Source of the DNA: JACRAR01 sp041674385
Lineage (GTDB): Bacteria > Pseudomonadota > Gammaproteobacteria > Burkholderiales > Rhodocyclaceae
Length of the DNA stretch: 64,000 nt
Reading direction: 5' to 3'
Assembly (NCBI GenBank): GCA_041674385.1
Contig: JBAYVU010000002.1
Location: forward strand, 62,001 to 126,000
Shown here: positions 43,177 to 51,114 of the stretch, piece after piece
Numbering within the stretch: position 1 is the stretch's first letter
Layout of the letters: every line of letters starts with the position of its first letter
Program-made: the position numbers and the translations under genes
Notes under the pieces: model-generated
What the model was told of the DNA's origin: nothing
What the model saw: the letters and a program-made list of their open reading frames with translations, nothing else
The model's database searches: none

Positions 43177-43996
43177 TGCAAAAGTAGTCTCACTCCACGA
43201 GATTCAGGTCGAGGGCGTACTGCCCGCCGATGCGGCAGCGATCCGCCTGGTGCGCAGTTCGGATGCCGACATTCCGCTGGCCGTGGTTTCCGTCAAGCCG
43301 GCGGGGCAGCCCAACAGCTTCGTGCTGACCACCGCCGAGACGCTCAACAAGCAAGACCATTACCAGCTGACGGCCCAGGGTGTGGATCAGCCCTGGGAGA
43401 TCGCCCCCTCGCCGCTGGCCTTGGTGGTCTCGGTGATCATCGGCTCGGCGTTGATCAACAACTTCGTATTTACCCGCTATCTGGGACTGTGCGTGTTCTT
43501 CGGGGTCAGCCGCAACAAGGACACCGCGATCGGCATGGGCGTCACGTTCACCATCGTCGGCCTGCTCTCCGGCATGATCTCCTGGGCACTCAACACCATG
43601 GCGCTCCAGCCGCTCAAGCTGGAGTTCATGCAGATCATCGCCTTCATCGGCATCGTCGCCTGCCTGGTGCAGGCCACCGACCTGATCCTGAAAAAGGTGA
43701 ATCCGATTCTGCACAAGAAGTTCGGCATCTACCTGGTGCTGATCACCACCAACTGCATCATCCTGGCAGTACCCTTGCTCAACGCGACCAGCGGCGCAAC
43801 TTTCCTGCAAGCCTTCGGGCTGTCGCTGGGCGCCGGCCTCGGCTTCGCGCTGGCGCTGTTCCTCATGAGCTGCGCCATCGAAAAAGTCAATATGGCGCCC
43901 GTGCCGCCGGTGTTCAAGGGACTGCCGGTCGCCTTCATCATCGCCGGCCTGTTCGCCTTGAGCTTTCTCGGTTTCTCCGGCCTGAAGGTGGCATAA
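43166..43996 (+). CDS. rnfA: Rnf complex subunit A with an N-terminal extension
   Basis: 276 residues against about 193 in typical RnfA. The core from about residue 84 ('LALVVSVIIGSALINNFVFT', 'RYLGLCVFFGVSRNKDTAIG', 'LPVAFIIAGLFALSFLGFSG') is a normal six-helix NqrE/RnfA protein with the [2Fe-2S] Cys in 'YLGLCVF' and 'TTNCIIL'. The first 83 residues form a soluble, beta-rich-looking domain ('VSLHEIQVEGVLPADAAAIR', 'NSFVLTTAETLNKQDHYQLT'). The start codon lies in the right arm of the foldback element. An internal TTG or GTG start near 43424-43436 could give the short form, but the upstream frame is uninterrupted and codon-like. Confidence 0.85.
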   Translation: MSSNAKVVSLHEIQVEGVLPADAAAIRLVRSSDADIPLAVVSVKPAGQPNSFVLTTAETLNKQDHYQLTAQGVDQPWEIAPSPLALVVSVIIGSALINNFVFTRYLGLCVFFGVSRNKDTAIGMGVTFTIVGLLSGMISWALNTMALQPLKLEFMQIIAFIGIVACLVQATDLILKKVNPILHKKFGIYLVLITTNCIILAVPLLNATSGATFLQAFGLSLGAGLGFALALFLMSCAIEKVNMAPVPPVFKGLPVAFIIAGLFALSFLGFSGLKVA

Positions 43997-44000
43997 CGCT

Positions 44001-44909
44001 ATGGATCTCCTACACGTTGCGATCTGGGGCGTTCTGGTCTTCACGACGCTCGGCCTGTTCTTCGGCATCGCGCTGGCCAGCGCGGCGCGCAAGTTCCACG
44101 TCCCGGTCAATCCGCTGGTCGAGGAAGTGCGCGAGAACCTGCCCTCCGCCAACTGCGGCGCCTGCGGCTTCGCCGGCTGTCAGACCTACGCGGAAAAAGT
44201 GGTTGAAGACGAGAGCGTTTCGCCTTCGTTGTGCACCCCCGGCGGCAAGGTCGTCGCCATCGACATCTCACGGCTCACCAACAAGACCATGGGGGAAATC
44301 AAGGAAGTGGTGGCCATGCTGCGCTGCTCTGGCGCCGATTCGGTGGCCCGCAAGCAGGCCGAGTACGACGGCATCCATACCTGCCTGGGCGCCAACCTGG
44401 CGTTCGGCGGCTCCAAGGCCTGCAAGTACGGCTGTCTGGGCTTGGGCGACTGCGTGCGGGTGTGCCAGTTCGACGCCATGAAGATCGGCGACCTGGGTAT
44501 CGTCGAGATCGACTACAACAAGTGCACCGGTTGCGGCATCTGCCTGGAAGTGTGCCCGAAGGACTGTCTGATCAGCTATCCGCGCGCCTATCGCGTCGCC
44601 CTGACCTGCCAATCCAAGGGCAAAGGCAAAGCGGTCAAGGACACCTGCACGGTGGGCTGTGTCCAGTGCCAGGCCTGCATCAAGGAATGTCCGGCAAAAG
44701 CCATCTCGATCACCGCCGGAGGCATCCTCGACATCGACCACGCGGCCTGTCTGGCCTATGGCCCGGGATGCGAAGAGATTTGCGTCACGGTCTGTCCCAC
44801 CGACATCATTCACCATCCCGGCCAGGAGCCGGATGCCAACAAGCCCAAGCCGAAAAAAGTCGCGAAAAAAGCAAACCCCGCCGAGGCCAGCGTCGAAGCT
44901 GTGGAGTAA
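44001..44909 (+). CDS. rnfB: Rnf complex subunit B, long ferredoxin-rich form
   Basis: 302 residues. An N-terminal membrane helix (about 5-28) precedes the four-Cys cluster domain 'NCGACGFAGCQTYAEKVVED'. Several [4Fe-4S] ferredoxin motifs follow: 'CLGANLAFGGSKACKYGCLG', 'CTGCGICLEVCPKDC', 'CVQCQACIKECPAKAI' and a last Cys-rich block 'GPGCEEICVTVCPTD'. The tail is basic. This is the long type seen in organisms with the gene order rnfCDGEAB (as here), rather than the short gamma-type RsxB. It accepts electrons from, or gives electrons to, soluble ferredoxin. Confidence 0.94.
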   Translation: MDLLHVAIWGVLVFTTLGLFFGIALASAARKFHVPVNPLVEEVRENLPSANCGACGFAGCQTYAEKVVEDESVSPSLCTPGGKVVAIDISRLTNKTMGEIKEVVAMLRCSGADSVARKQAEYDGIHTCLGANLAFGGSKACKYGCLGLGDCVRVCQFDAMKIGDLGIVEIDYNKCTGCGICLEVCPKDCLISYPRAYRVALTCQSKGKGKAVKDTCTVGCVQCQACIKECPAKAISITAGGILDIDHAACLAYGPGCEEICVTVCPTDIIHHPGQEPDANKPKPKKVAKKANPAEASVEAVE

Positions 44910-44928
44910 AGCGTTGCCGGGCGCCGGG

Positions 44929-45249
44929 CTATGACGACTCTTGCCAGAGAGCTCGCGCCAGCGCTTTCCACACAGGGCCGCCGTGGGTAAGCATGCCCTC
45001 CTCGGCGCTCTGACGCATGATAGTCAGCATCAGTTGGGCGAGACCGAAAAGTTCGATTTTCGCCATTGATGTGGCGTCCCCAGGACGCACCTCCTGCTTG
45101 CGTATCCGATCGCCGTAAGCGAGGGCTTCGCGTGCCAACGCGCGCACCTGCGCCTCGTCTTCCCAGTCGATGCCGAGGACGAAACCCTTGCGGGAAATTG
45201 CGCGCTCGATATCTTCGGCTTCGCGACTGTAGTTCTCAAATTCTGGCAT
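44929..45249 (-). CDS. Conserved-looking hypothetical protein (106 aa)
   Basis: 106 residues behind AAGGAAACAG. Helical and soluble: 'YSREAEDIERAISRKGFVLG', 'DEAQVRALAREALAYGDRIR', 'LFGLAQLMLTIMRQSAEEG', 'GGPVWKALARALW'. There is no signal, metal motif or known domain that I can identify. It is convergent with rnfB (19-bp gap) and separated from btuF upstream by a terminator-like hairpin, so it is probably its own unit. Function unknown. Confidence 0.65.
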   Translation of the reverse strand: MPEFENYSREAEDIERAISRKGFVLGIDWEDEAQVRALAREALAYGDRIRKQEVRPGDATSMAKIELFGLAQLMLTIMRQSAEEGMLTHGGPVWKALARALWQESS

Positions 45250-45306
45250 CGGCTCTGTTTCCTTGGTTTGTGATTCGCTGGACGTTTGTCATATCCTGCT
45301 ACGGAA

Positions 45307-45330
45307 AAGTCGATAAAGCAATATCGACTT
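45307..45330 (-). terminator. Intrinsic terminator after btuF
   Basis: A 9-bp stem, AAGTCGATA with TATCGACTT, and a six-base loop. Read on the complement strand it runs into TTCC after the stem's own TT (CTTTTCC). It lies 31 bp past the btuF stop. Confidence 0.55.
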
Positions 45331-45360
45331 CATGCGCCAAGCCATATCAAAGAGCACACC

Positions 45361-46266
45361 TCATTTCTTGCCGCCCTGCGCAGCAGCGCGTTTTTTCCGC
45401 ACGCTTTCCATCTGTTCGCAGAGCAGCACGGCGCCATCCAGTACGCGCGACGAATGACGGTCGATGAAATCGGCGGGAATGAAGAACAGGTTGCCGCGCG
45501 CAATCGCCGTCATGTTGCCCCAGCGCTTCCACGAGTCCAGCCATTCCGGCCGCGCATTGCCCATCCCGCTGGCGACGATGGCCTCGGGATTGGCTGCCAG
45601 GACCGCTTCGCGCGTGACCGTTGGCGCCAATGTCGGCAGGCTGGCGAAGATATTCTCCGCTCCGCACAGACGCATCACGTCGCTGATCAATTGTTCCCCG
45701 CTGACGGTCATCAGCGGCTGGTCCCATACCTGATAGAAGATACGCACCGGCGGCAGGCTGGCTTGGCGCTTGCGCAACTCGGCATGGCGGGCGCGGAAGG
45801 CACGTGCCGCCGCGCCGGCGACGCTATTCGTGCCGGCGAGCTCGCCGAAGCGTTCGATGCTGTTGGCGATATCGTCGAGGCGCCGGGGCCGATTGAGAAA
45901 TAGCGGTAGCCCGAGCGACTTCAGCTGGACCAGGATCGCGGCCGGGTTGCCGCCATCCCAGCCGATCACCAGGTCGGGCTTCAGCGCCAGGATGGCTTCG
46001 AGATCGAGGCGCTCGTAGCTGCCGACGCGCGGCAGTCTTTTTGCCGCCTCGGGATAGTCGCTGTACTCGACGGCGCCGACGATGTACGCTCCGGCGCCGG
46101 CCGTGTAGAGGTTTTCGGTGATGTGCGGCGCCAGGCTCACGATGCGCCGCGCCGCCGTCGCCAATCGCAGCGTCTGGCCCATGTCGTCCTGGACGGCGAT
46201 CTGCGCAAAGGCGAATTGGGACACCAGCAACAGCAGCGCAACGACGAAGCGGCTTTCAGACCACAT
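45361..46266 (-). CDS. btuF: Periplasmic cobalamin-binding protein
   Basis: 301 residues. The signal peptide ends near QFAFA (about 21), and GGGAGAAC precedes the ATG. The class III solute-binding fold shows in 'RIVSLAPHITENLYTAGAGA', 'VGAVEYSDYPEAAKRLPRVG', 'LKPDLVIGWDGGNPAAILVQ' and 'RNLFFIPADFIDRHSSRVLD' (minor overlaps), as in BtuF. It would deliver B12 to BtuC-BtuD, encoded 15 kb away at 29098-30878. Its neighbours, a QueG-like protein and cobQ, also belong to corrinoid metabolism. Confidence 0.87.
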   Translation of the reverse strand: MWSESRFVVALLLLVSQFAFAQIAVQDDMGQTLRLATAARRIVSLAPHITENLYTAGAGAYIVGAVEYSDYPEAAKRLPRVGSYERLDLEAILALKPDLVIGWDGGNPAAILVQLKSLGLPLFLNRPRRLDDIANSIERFGELAGTNSVAGAAARAFRARHAELRKRQASLPPVRIFYQVWDQPLMTVSGEQLISDVMRLCGAENIFASLPTLAPTVTREAVLAANPEAIVASGMGNARPEWLDSWKRWGNMTAIARGNLFFIPADFIDRHSSRVLDGAVLLCEQMESVRKKRAAAQGGKK

Positions 46267-46329
46267 TCAAGTTCTCCCATTGTTGCATGGTTGCCGCGCG
46301 GCGCCCCCATTCGTCCGCATGGCCCGGCA

Positions 46330-47034
46330 TCAGTAGTACCGCTCGATGCACCTCATGGAAATCGAATAGGTATGGCGGATCTGTTCATCGCAATAACGAT
46401 GAGTTCTCCCCACGGGACAGCTGATCCGCGCCAGACAAGTCGACTTGCATCCCGATCCGTCTTGCTTGCGATAGGCCACGCATTTCTCAAGGTTGAACTC
46501 GCCGTCATCGAGGGCCGAACCAGGACAACTGGCAATGCACACCCGGTGCTGGCAGGTCTTGCAGACAGACTCGCCGACAACGGCAGGGGTAGGCTCAAAC
46601 GCGGTATCCGCCAGCACCACGGCACGGTATGCATACCAGGTACCCCACTCCCGGTCGATGCCGACCATGAACGGCGTGGCATGGTGCCACCCCGCCAGTT
46701 GACCCAGCTGTTGCAGGCCTATCCGATGGACGCCGGGGTAAAGGATTTGGTAGCTGTTTTCCGGATGACACGCAGCGAACCAGCGTTCGACCGCTTGAAT
46801 GCTGAAATCGTCGATGGGGTTTTCCGACTCGATCCCGGACGCCTTGACGCAGTCCCAGAGTTTTGTACCGGAATGTCCCAGCAGGATCAGTTGGCGAGCA
46901 ACATGGCCAGCAGTGGCGCAGGCTCGAACGGACTCGGCAGCCTCCGCCGGCAGATCGTCGATATTGAAAACCGCCTGCCGGTTGAGGCCAGCACCATTGA
47001 GCAAGGCGGCGTCGAATGTTTGAAATTGATCCAT
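46330..47034 (-). CDS. Short QueG-like 4Fe-4S protein in the cobalamin locus
   Basis: 234 residues from the ATG at 47034 (MDQFQTFD); no clear ribosome-binding site supports it, and the open frame continues upstream without a good start. The ferredoxin-like cluster 'CKTCQHRVCIASCPGSAL' and the second group 'CVAYRKQDGSGCKSTC' with 'CPVGRTHRYCDEQIRHTY' resemble epoxyqueuosine reductase and corrinoid-dependent Fe-S proteins, but family members have 350 or more residues. 'GIDREWGTWYAYRAVVLADT' matches the region before the clusters. Its place between btuF and cobQ suggests a corrinoid reductase or chaperone rather than tRNA modification. Confidence 0.65.
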   Translation of the reverse strand: MDQFQTFDAALLNGAGLNRQAVFNIDDLPAEAAESVRACATAGHVARQLILLGHSGTKLWDCVKASGIESENPIDDFSIQAVERWFAACHPENSYQILYPGVHRIGLQQLGQLAGWHHATPFMVGIDREWGTWYAYRAVVLADTAFEPTPAVVGESVCKTCQHRVCIASCPGSALDDGEFNLEKCVAYRKQDGSGCKSTCLARISCPVGRTHRYCDEQIRHTYSISMRCIERYY

Positions 47035-47116
47035 CAAGGGAAATGCCGGACTGGCATGAGATAATTGAACGATGCGAAAGCCCGATATTGTAACCGTTGC
47101 TTGAAAGAATTCATCG

Positions 47117-48637
47117 ATGAGAAAACCCGATGTTGAAATCGCTGCCGCCGCCGTCCCGCCCACCGCCGTTCCCGCCAAAGCCGCCGTCCTGATGGTGCAG
47201 GGCACCACCTCCGATGCGGGCAAGACCGTGCTGGTGGCAGGATTGTGCCGTGTGTTGTGGCGCCGCGGCGTGCGCGTGGCGCCGTTCAAACCGCAAAACA
47301 TGGCGCTCAACAGCGCGGTAACCGCCGATGGCGGCGAAATCGGCCGAGCCCAGGCGCTACAGGCACAGGCCGCCAAACTGGCGCCGCATACCGACTTCAA
47401 CCCGGTGTTGATCAAGCCTTCCAGCGACATCGGCGCCCAGATCATCATTCACGGCAAGCCATGCGACGACATGGATGCCCGCGCTTATCACGACTACAAG
47501 CCGCGCGCGATGGCGGCGGTGATGGCGTCCTACGCACGACTCGCCGCGCAATACCAAGCCGTGATGGTCGAAGGCGCCGGCAGTCCGGCCGAAATCAATC
47601 TGCGCGACCGCGATATCGCCAACATGGGTTTTGCCGAAGCAGTGGATTGCCCGGTGATTCTGATCGCCGACATCGACCGTGGCGGCGTCTTCGCCCACCT
47701 GGTCGGCACGCTGGAACTGCTCTCGGCCAGCGAGCAGGCACGTGTGGTCGGCTTCGTCATCAACCGGTTTCGCGGCGACATGAGCCTCTTGCAATCCGGC
47801 CTGGACTGGCTGGAGAACCGCACCGGCAAACCGGTGTTGGGCGTGCTGCCCTACCTGCACGGCCTCGCGCTCGATGCCGAGGACGCCTTGCCGCGCCAAG
47901 CCACGGGTGACGCCGCGGCGCGCCTGCGCGTCATCGCGCCGGCGCTGCCGCGCATCTCCAACGCCACCGATTGCGACCCGTTGCGTCTGCATCCGCAACT
48001 CGCCTTCCGTTTCGTCGGGCCGGGCGAAGCCATCCCGCCGGCCGACCTGATCGTCCTGCCCGGCAGCAAGGCGGTGCAGGCGGATCTAACTTGGCTGCGC
48101 GAGCAGGGATGGGAAGAAGCCATCCAGCGCCATCTGCGCTATGGCGGCAAGGTGATCGGCATTTGCGGCGGTCTGCAAATGCTCGGTCGCGTGCTGCACG
48201 ACCCGCTCGGCGTGGAAGGCCAGCCGGACAGCATGATGGGGCTGGGCCTGCTCGACATGGAAACGACGCTGGCAGCGGAGAAGCAACTATTCAACGTCAC
48301 CGGCCGGCTGACGCTGCCGGGAGCGGCAGAAATGCGCGGCTACGAAATCCACATGGGCATCTCCAGCGGCCCGGCGATGGCGCAGCCGGCGGCGATTTTC
48401 GACGGCCAACGTCCCGACGGGGCGATTTCCGCAGACGGGCAGATCTTTGCCACCTATGCGCACGGCCTCTTCGACATGCCTTCGGCATTATCGGCGCTGC
48501 TCGCCTGGGCCGGGCTTGCCGATGCCGCACCGTTCGACTTCGCCGCAAGACGCGAAGCCGATCTCGACCGCCTCGCCGATGCGCTGGAACAGCACCTCGA
48601 CTGGCAGCGGCTCGACGCTTTGCTGCCAAAACCTTGA
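47117..48637 (+). CDS. cobQ: Cobyric acid synthase
   Basis: 506 residues. The N-terminal dethiobiotin-synthetase-like domain has 'VLMVQGTTSDAGKTVLVAGL' (P-loop), 'VAPFKPQNMALNSAVTADGG' and 'VEGAGSPAEINLRDRDIANM'. The C-terminal triad glutaminase has 'VIGICGGLQMLGRVLHDPLG' (nucleophile Cys) and 'GQIFATYAHGLFDMP' (His). It amidates four carboxylates of adenosylcobyrinate diamide in cytosolic B12 synthesis. It is divergent from the QueG-like gene. Other cob genes are not in the window, so here it may serve salvage or a pathway encoded elsewhere. Confidence 0.95.
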   Translation: MRKPDVEIAAAAVPPTAVPAKAAVLMVQGTTSDAGKTVLVAGLCRVLWRRGVRVAPFKPQNMALNSAVTADGGEIGRAQALQAQAAKLAPHTDFNPVLIKPSSDIGAQIIIHGKPCDDMDARAYHDYKPRAMAAVMASYARLAAQYQAVMVEGAGSPAEINLRDRDIANMGFAEAVDCPVILIADIDRGGVFAHLVGTLELLSASEQARVVGFVINRFRGDMSLLQSGLDWLENRTGKPVLGVLPYLHGLALDAEDALPRQATGDAAARLRVIAPALPRISNATDCDPLRLHPQLAFRFVGPGEAIPPADLIVLPGSKAVQADLTWLREQGWEEAIQRHLRYGGKVIGICGGLQMLGRVLHDPLGVEGQPDSMMGLGLLDMETTLAAEKQLFNVTGRLTLPGAAEMRGYEIHMGISSGPAMAQPAAIFDGQRPDGAISADGQIFATYAHGLFDMPSALSALLAWAGLADAAPFDFAARREADLDRLADALEQHLDWQRLDALLPKP

Positions 48638-48676
48638 TTATTTCGCCGCCGTACCGCGCCTAGGCAATCGAAACAC

Positions 48677-49813
48677 TCAATGGGTATCCGGATTTACACT
48701 TAAGCCGGGGACTGTACCTGGGTTTAGGGCACCCGACGCAGCAGGCGCGGCGAGGCGGACCTTGTAGTTCAGCATGGTCAGCAATAGCAACAGGAGTGCC
48801 GCGCCACCATTGTGTACCACCGCCAGTGCCAGCGGAAAAGTCAGGAAAACAGTAAGGGCACCGCTGGCGAATTGCACTGTGACCGCGATCAACAGCCATC
48901 TGGCCGTTTTGCGCAAACCCGGAACCTTGAGCGCTCTCAACGCTATCCAGGCAACCAGCGCGGCCACTACCACCGCGAAGCTGCGATGCGTCCAATGGAT
49001 CGCGGTCAATGCGGAGAAAGGCAGAAATTCACCGTCGGGAGTCTTGCCCAGATCGCGCCACAACGTGAATCCGTTGGCGAAATCCATGGGCGGCATGAGT
49101 ACGCCGTTGCACAACGGAAAATCCGTACAAGCCAGCGTCGCATAATTGCTGCTGACCCAACCGCCCAGCGAGATAAGCAGCATCAGCATCGCGATGGCCA
49201 GTCTTGCCGGTATGCGGAACGCGTCCGCCGCTTGCGACACCGGCAGATGGTAGCTGTGTTGCGCACCGAGCCATGTCAAAAGCATCAGCAGGGCCATTCC
49301 CAGCACGAGATGGAGTGTCACGATGACAGGTTGCAGTTTCAAGGTGACGGTCCATGCGCCGAAGGCGCCTTGCAGACAAATGAAAACCAATAACCCTGTC
49401 GGAAACAGCGGCGAAAAGTGAATTCTCCTTCCTCCCGCCAGCAGCCGTCTGCGCCAGGCGATCGCGGTCAAAGCGACGATCAGCACGCCGATGGCCATGG
49501 CCAGATAGCGATGAATCATTTCAATCCAGGCCTTAATGACGGTCACCGGACCGGTAGGCATCGCAGCCTCAGCGGCGCTGATATCCGCATGGGCTTGCAG
49601 CGGATTGGCTTGTCCGTAGCAGCCGGGCCAGTCAGGACAGCCGAGGCCGGAATCGGTCAGGCGTGTGAACGCCCCGAACATGATCAGGTCAAAAGTGAGA
49701 AACAGCGTCACCCAAACCAGCTTGCGGTATTTGTCGGCTTCGGTGGATACCCAAACGATGGCCAGCGGCAGCAGTGCCACGAGCAAGCCAGTGGCGGCAA
49801 GTTGGATCAGCAT
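48677..49813 (-). CDS. ctaA: Heme A synthase (CtaA/COX15 family), copy 1
   Basis: 378 residues with eight predicted membrane helices. 'FGAFTRLTDSGLGCPDWPGC' is the COX15/CtaA signature. Heme-ligand histidines lie in 'EMIHRYLA', 'VTLHLVLG', 'AIHWTHRSFA' and 'AVVHNGGA', and the second-half Cys pair is in 'ATLACTDFPLCNG'. The family oxidises the heme O methyl group to a formyl, making heme A. It lies 37 bp after a second family member on the same strand. A heme O synthase is encoded at 59755-60669 in the heme-copper operon. Confidence 0.88.
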   Translation of the reverse strand: MLIQLAATGLLVALLPLAIVWVSTEADKYRKLVWVTLFLTFDLIMFGAFTRLTDSGLGCPDWPGCYGQANPLQAHADISAAEAAMPTGPVTVIKAWIEMIHRYLAMAIGVLIVALTAIAWRRRLLAGGRRIHFSPLFPTGLLVFICLQGAFGAWTVTLKLQPVIVTLHLVLGMALLMLLTWLGAQHSYHLPVSQAADAFRIPARLAIAMLMLLISLGGWVSSNYATLACTDFPLCNGVLMPPMDFANGFTLWRDLGKTPDGEFLPFSALTAIHWTHRSFAVVVAALVAWIALRALKVPGLRKTARWLLIAVTVQFASGALTVFLTFPLALAVVHNGGAALLLLLLTMLNYKVRLAAPAASGALNPGTVPGLSVNPDTH

Positions 49814-49850
49814 GTTGATGTTTCCATTTTCCGTGAATCGGCGATAGCTT

Positions 49851-50855
49851 TCAGCGCGGCCCGATAGGGCGTGTCAAAGGGTAGGTGAAGATCGCTGCCA
49901 GTAGCAGGGCAGCAAACAGATTGTGCGCCAAGGCAATCTCCAAGGGCAGGGAGAACGCTACCAGCGCCAATCCCAGGCAGACCTGAGCGGCAAGCAGCGA
50001 CACCAAGATCCAAGCGTAGCGCGGCCTGCCGATGCGCCGCGCGTAATAAGCCAGCGGCAACAGCAGCAAGCTCGCCAGCAAGGCGCCATAGCGGTGTGCC
50101 ATGTGTGGCGCCGCACCCGCCGGATTGGCCGGAGAGGATAGGTCGAATACCGGTTCGCGCCACGGATTGAAGGCCTCCAAAATCAATTCTGTTGCCTGCT
50201 CAGCCTCGAATTCCACGATCCGCCCACTGCAACCCGGCAGTGCCGTACAACTCAGCCCGGAATAGCTGGTGCTGACGAGGCCGCCCAAGGCGACCTCGCA
50301 CAACAGGATGGCTGCGCTGATCCAAACGCCAACGCGCCACCAGGCGGTGCCTGGCAAAATCGAAACAGAAGGAGAGGAAGGCCGGGCATCCAGCTGCCGA
50401 TGCAAACGCCAACAGAGTACCAGCATGGCAAAGCCACCGATCAGATTGCCGATTGCCACGGCAGGTATCCTGGCACCGCCGCTCCATCTCCCCAGCAAGG
50501 CCAACAACAAGGACAGCGCCAGCAGTGCCAGCGTCAGCCAGCCGGCATGCCAGAGCACCGGCTTGGCGGAAAAACAGGTCAAGGACATGATGATGATGAG
50601 CAGCAAGGCGGCAACGGCAACTACCCGATGCACCATGCGCGCACCGACAGTGACGACGCTCTCGTGGGACTGCGCCGCGATTCCCTCTTGCGCTTGCCGC
50701 AGATTCCGGCCATAGCATTGCGGCCATGTGGCGCAGCCCAGTCCGGCGTTGCTGAGGCGGATATAGGCGCTGATGCTGGTGATCGTCAATATCAGTACGG
50801 CACACAAGGTGGCCATATTCTTGAGCAGGACTTGGCGGCGCTTGGATGAATCCAT
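49851..50855 (-). CDS. Heme A synthase-like protein (CtaA/COX15 family), copy 2
   Basis: 334 residues, eight membrane helices. The signature 'YIRLSNAGLGCATWPQCYG' and the second Cys pair 'GLSCTALPGCSG' are present. Histidines occur in 'GARMVHRVVAV', 'CWRLHRQL', 'PHMAHRYGAL' and 'ALAHNLFAAL'. It is clearly paralogous but far from identical to copy 1. Two tandem members could be two halves of one pathway, act on different heme side chains, or form a heterodimer. It is first in the unit, and a 259-bp region with a Crp/Fnr-type promoter on the opposite strand separates it from the TonB receptor gene. Confidence 0.82.
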   Translation of the reverse strand: MDSSKRRQVLLKNMATLCAVLILTITSISAYIRLSNAGLGCATWPQCYGRNLRQAQEGIAAQSHESVVTVGARMVHRVVAVAALLLIIIMSLTCFSAKPVLWHAGWLTLALLALSLLLALLGRWSGGARIPAVAIGNLIGGFAMLVLCWRLHRQLDARPSSPSVSILPGTAWWRVGVWISAAILLCEVALGGLVSTSYSGLSCTALPGCSGRIVEFEAEQATELILEAFNPWREPVFDLSSPANPAGAAPHMAHRYGALLASLLLLPLAYYARRIGRPRYAWILVSLLAAQVCLGLALVAFSLPLEIALAHNLFAALLLAAIFTYPLTRPIGPR

Positions 50856-50932
50856 GATCGGATCATTATAGACGCCGCGAATGACAGGCCAATTCCATAA
50901 CTGGCCACTTCCTAAACGATTTTATTATTTTC

Positions 50933-50975
50933 TTATTCTTGGTCAATTCATGTTGGGCAACTTTGCCCTGATAAT
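50933..50975 (+). promoter_or_regulatory. Crp/Fnr-type promoter of the TonB receptor gene
   Basis: The box TTATTCTTGGTCAA (50933-50946) is followed after exactly 22 bp by the -10 TGATAAT (50969-50975). Box and spacing recur at 54719 (nirS) and 57127 (heme-copper operon). The right half TCAA is Fnr-like; the left half TTAT departs from TTGAT. Confidence 0.7.
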
Positions 50976-51114
50976 TGGTAAGGGTTTTTCCCATCGAACG
51001 AAACAGCTCACGGAGCACTGCGGGCATTGGCGCTAACGGCAAGTTGCATGATCTTCGCGATAGCGGCAACGGCTCCAATGACGATCGCATTTGAAACCAG
51101 CTATTTCCTTTACC

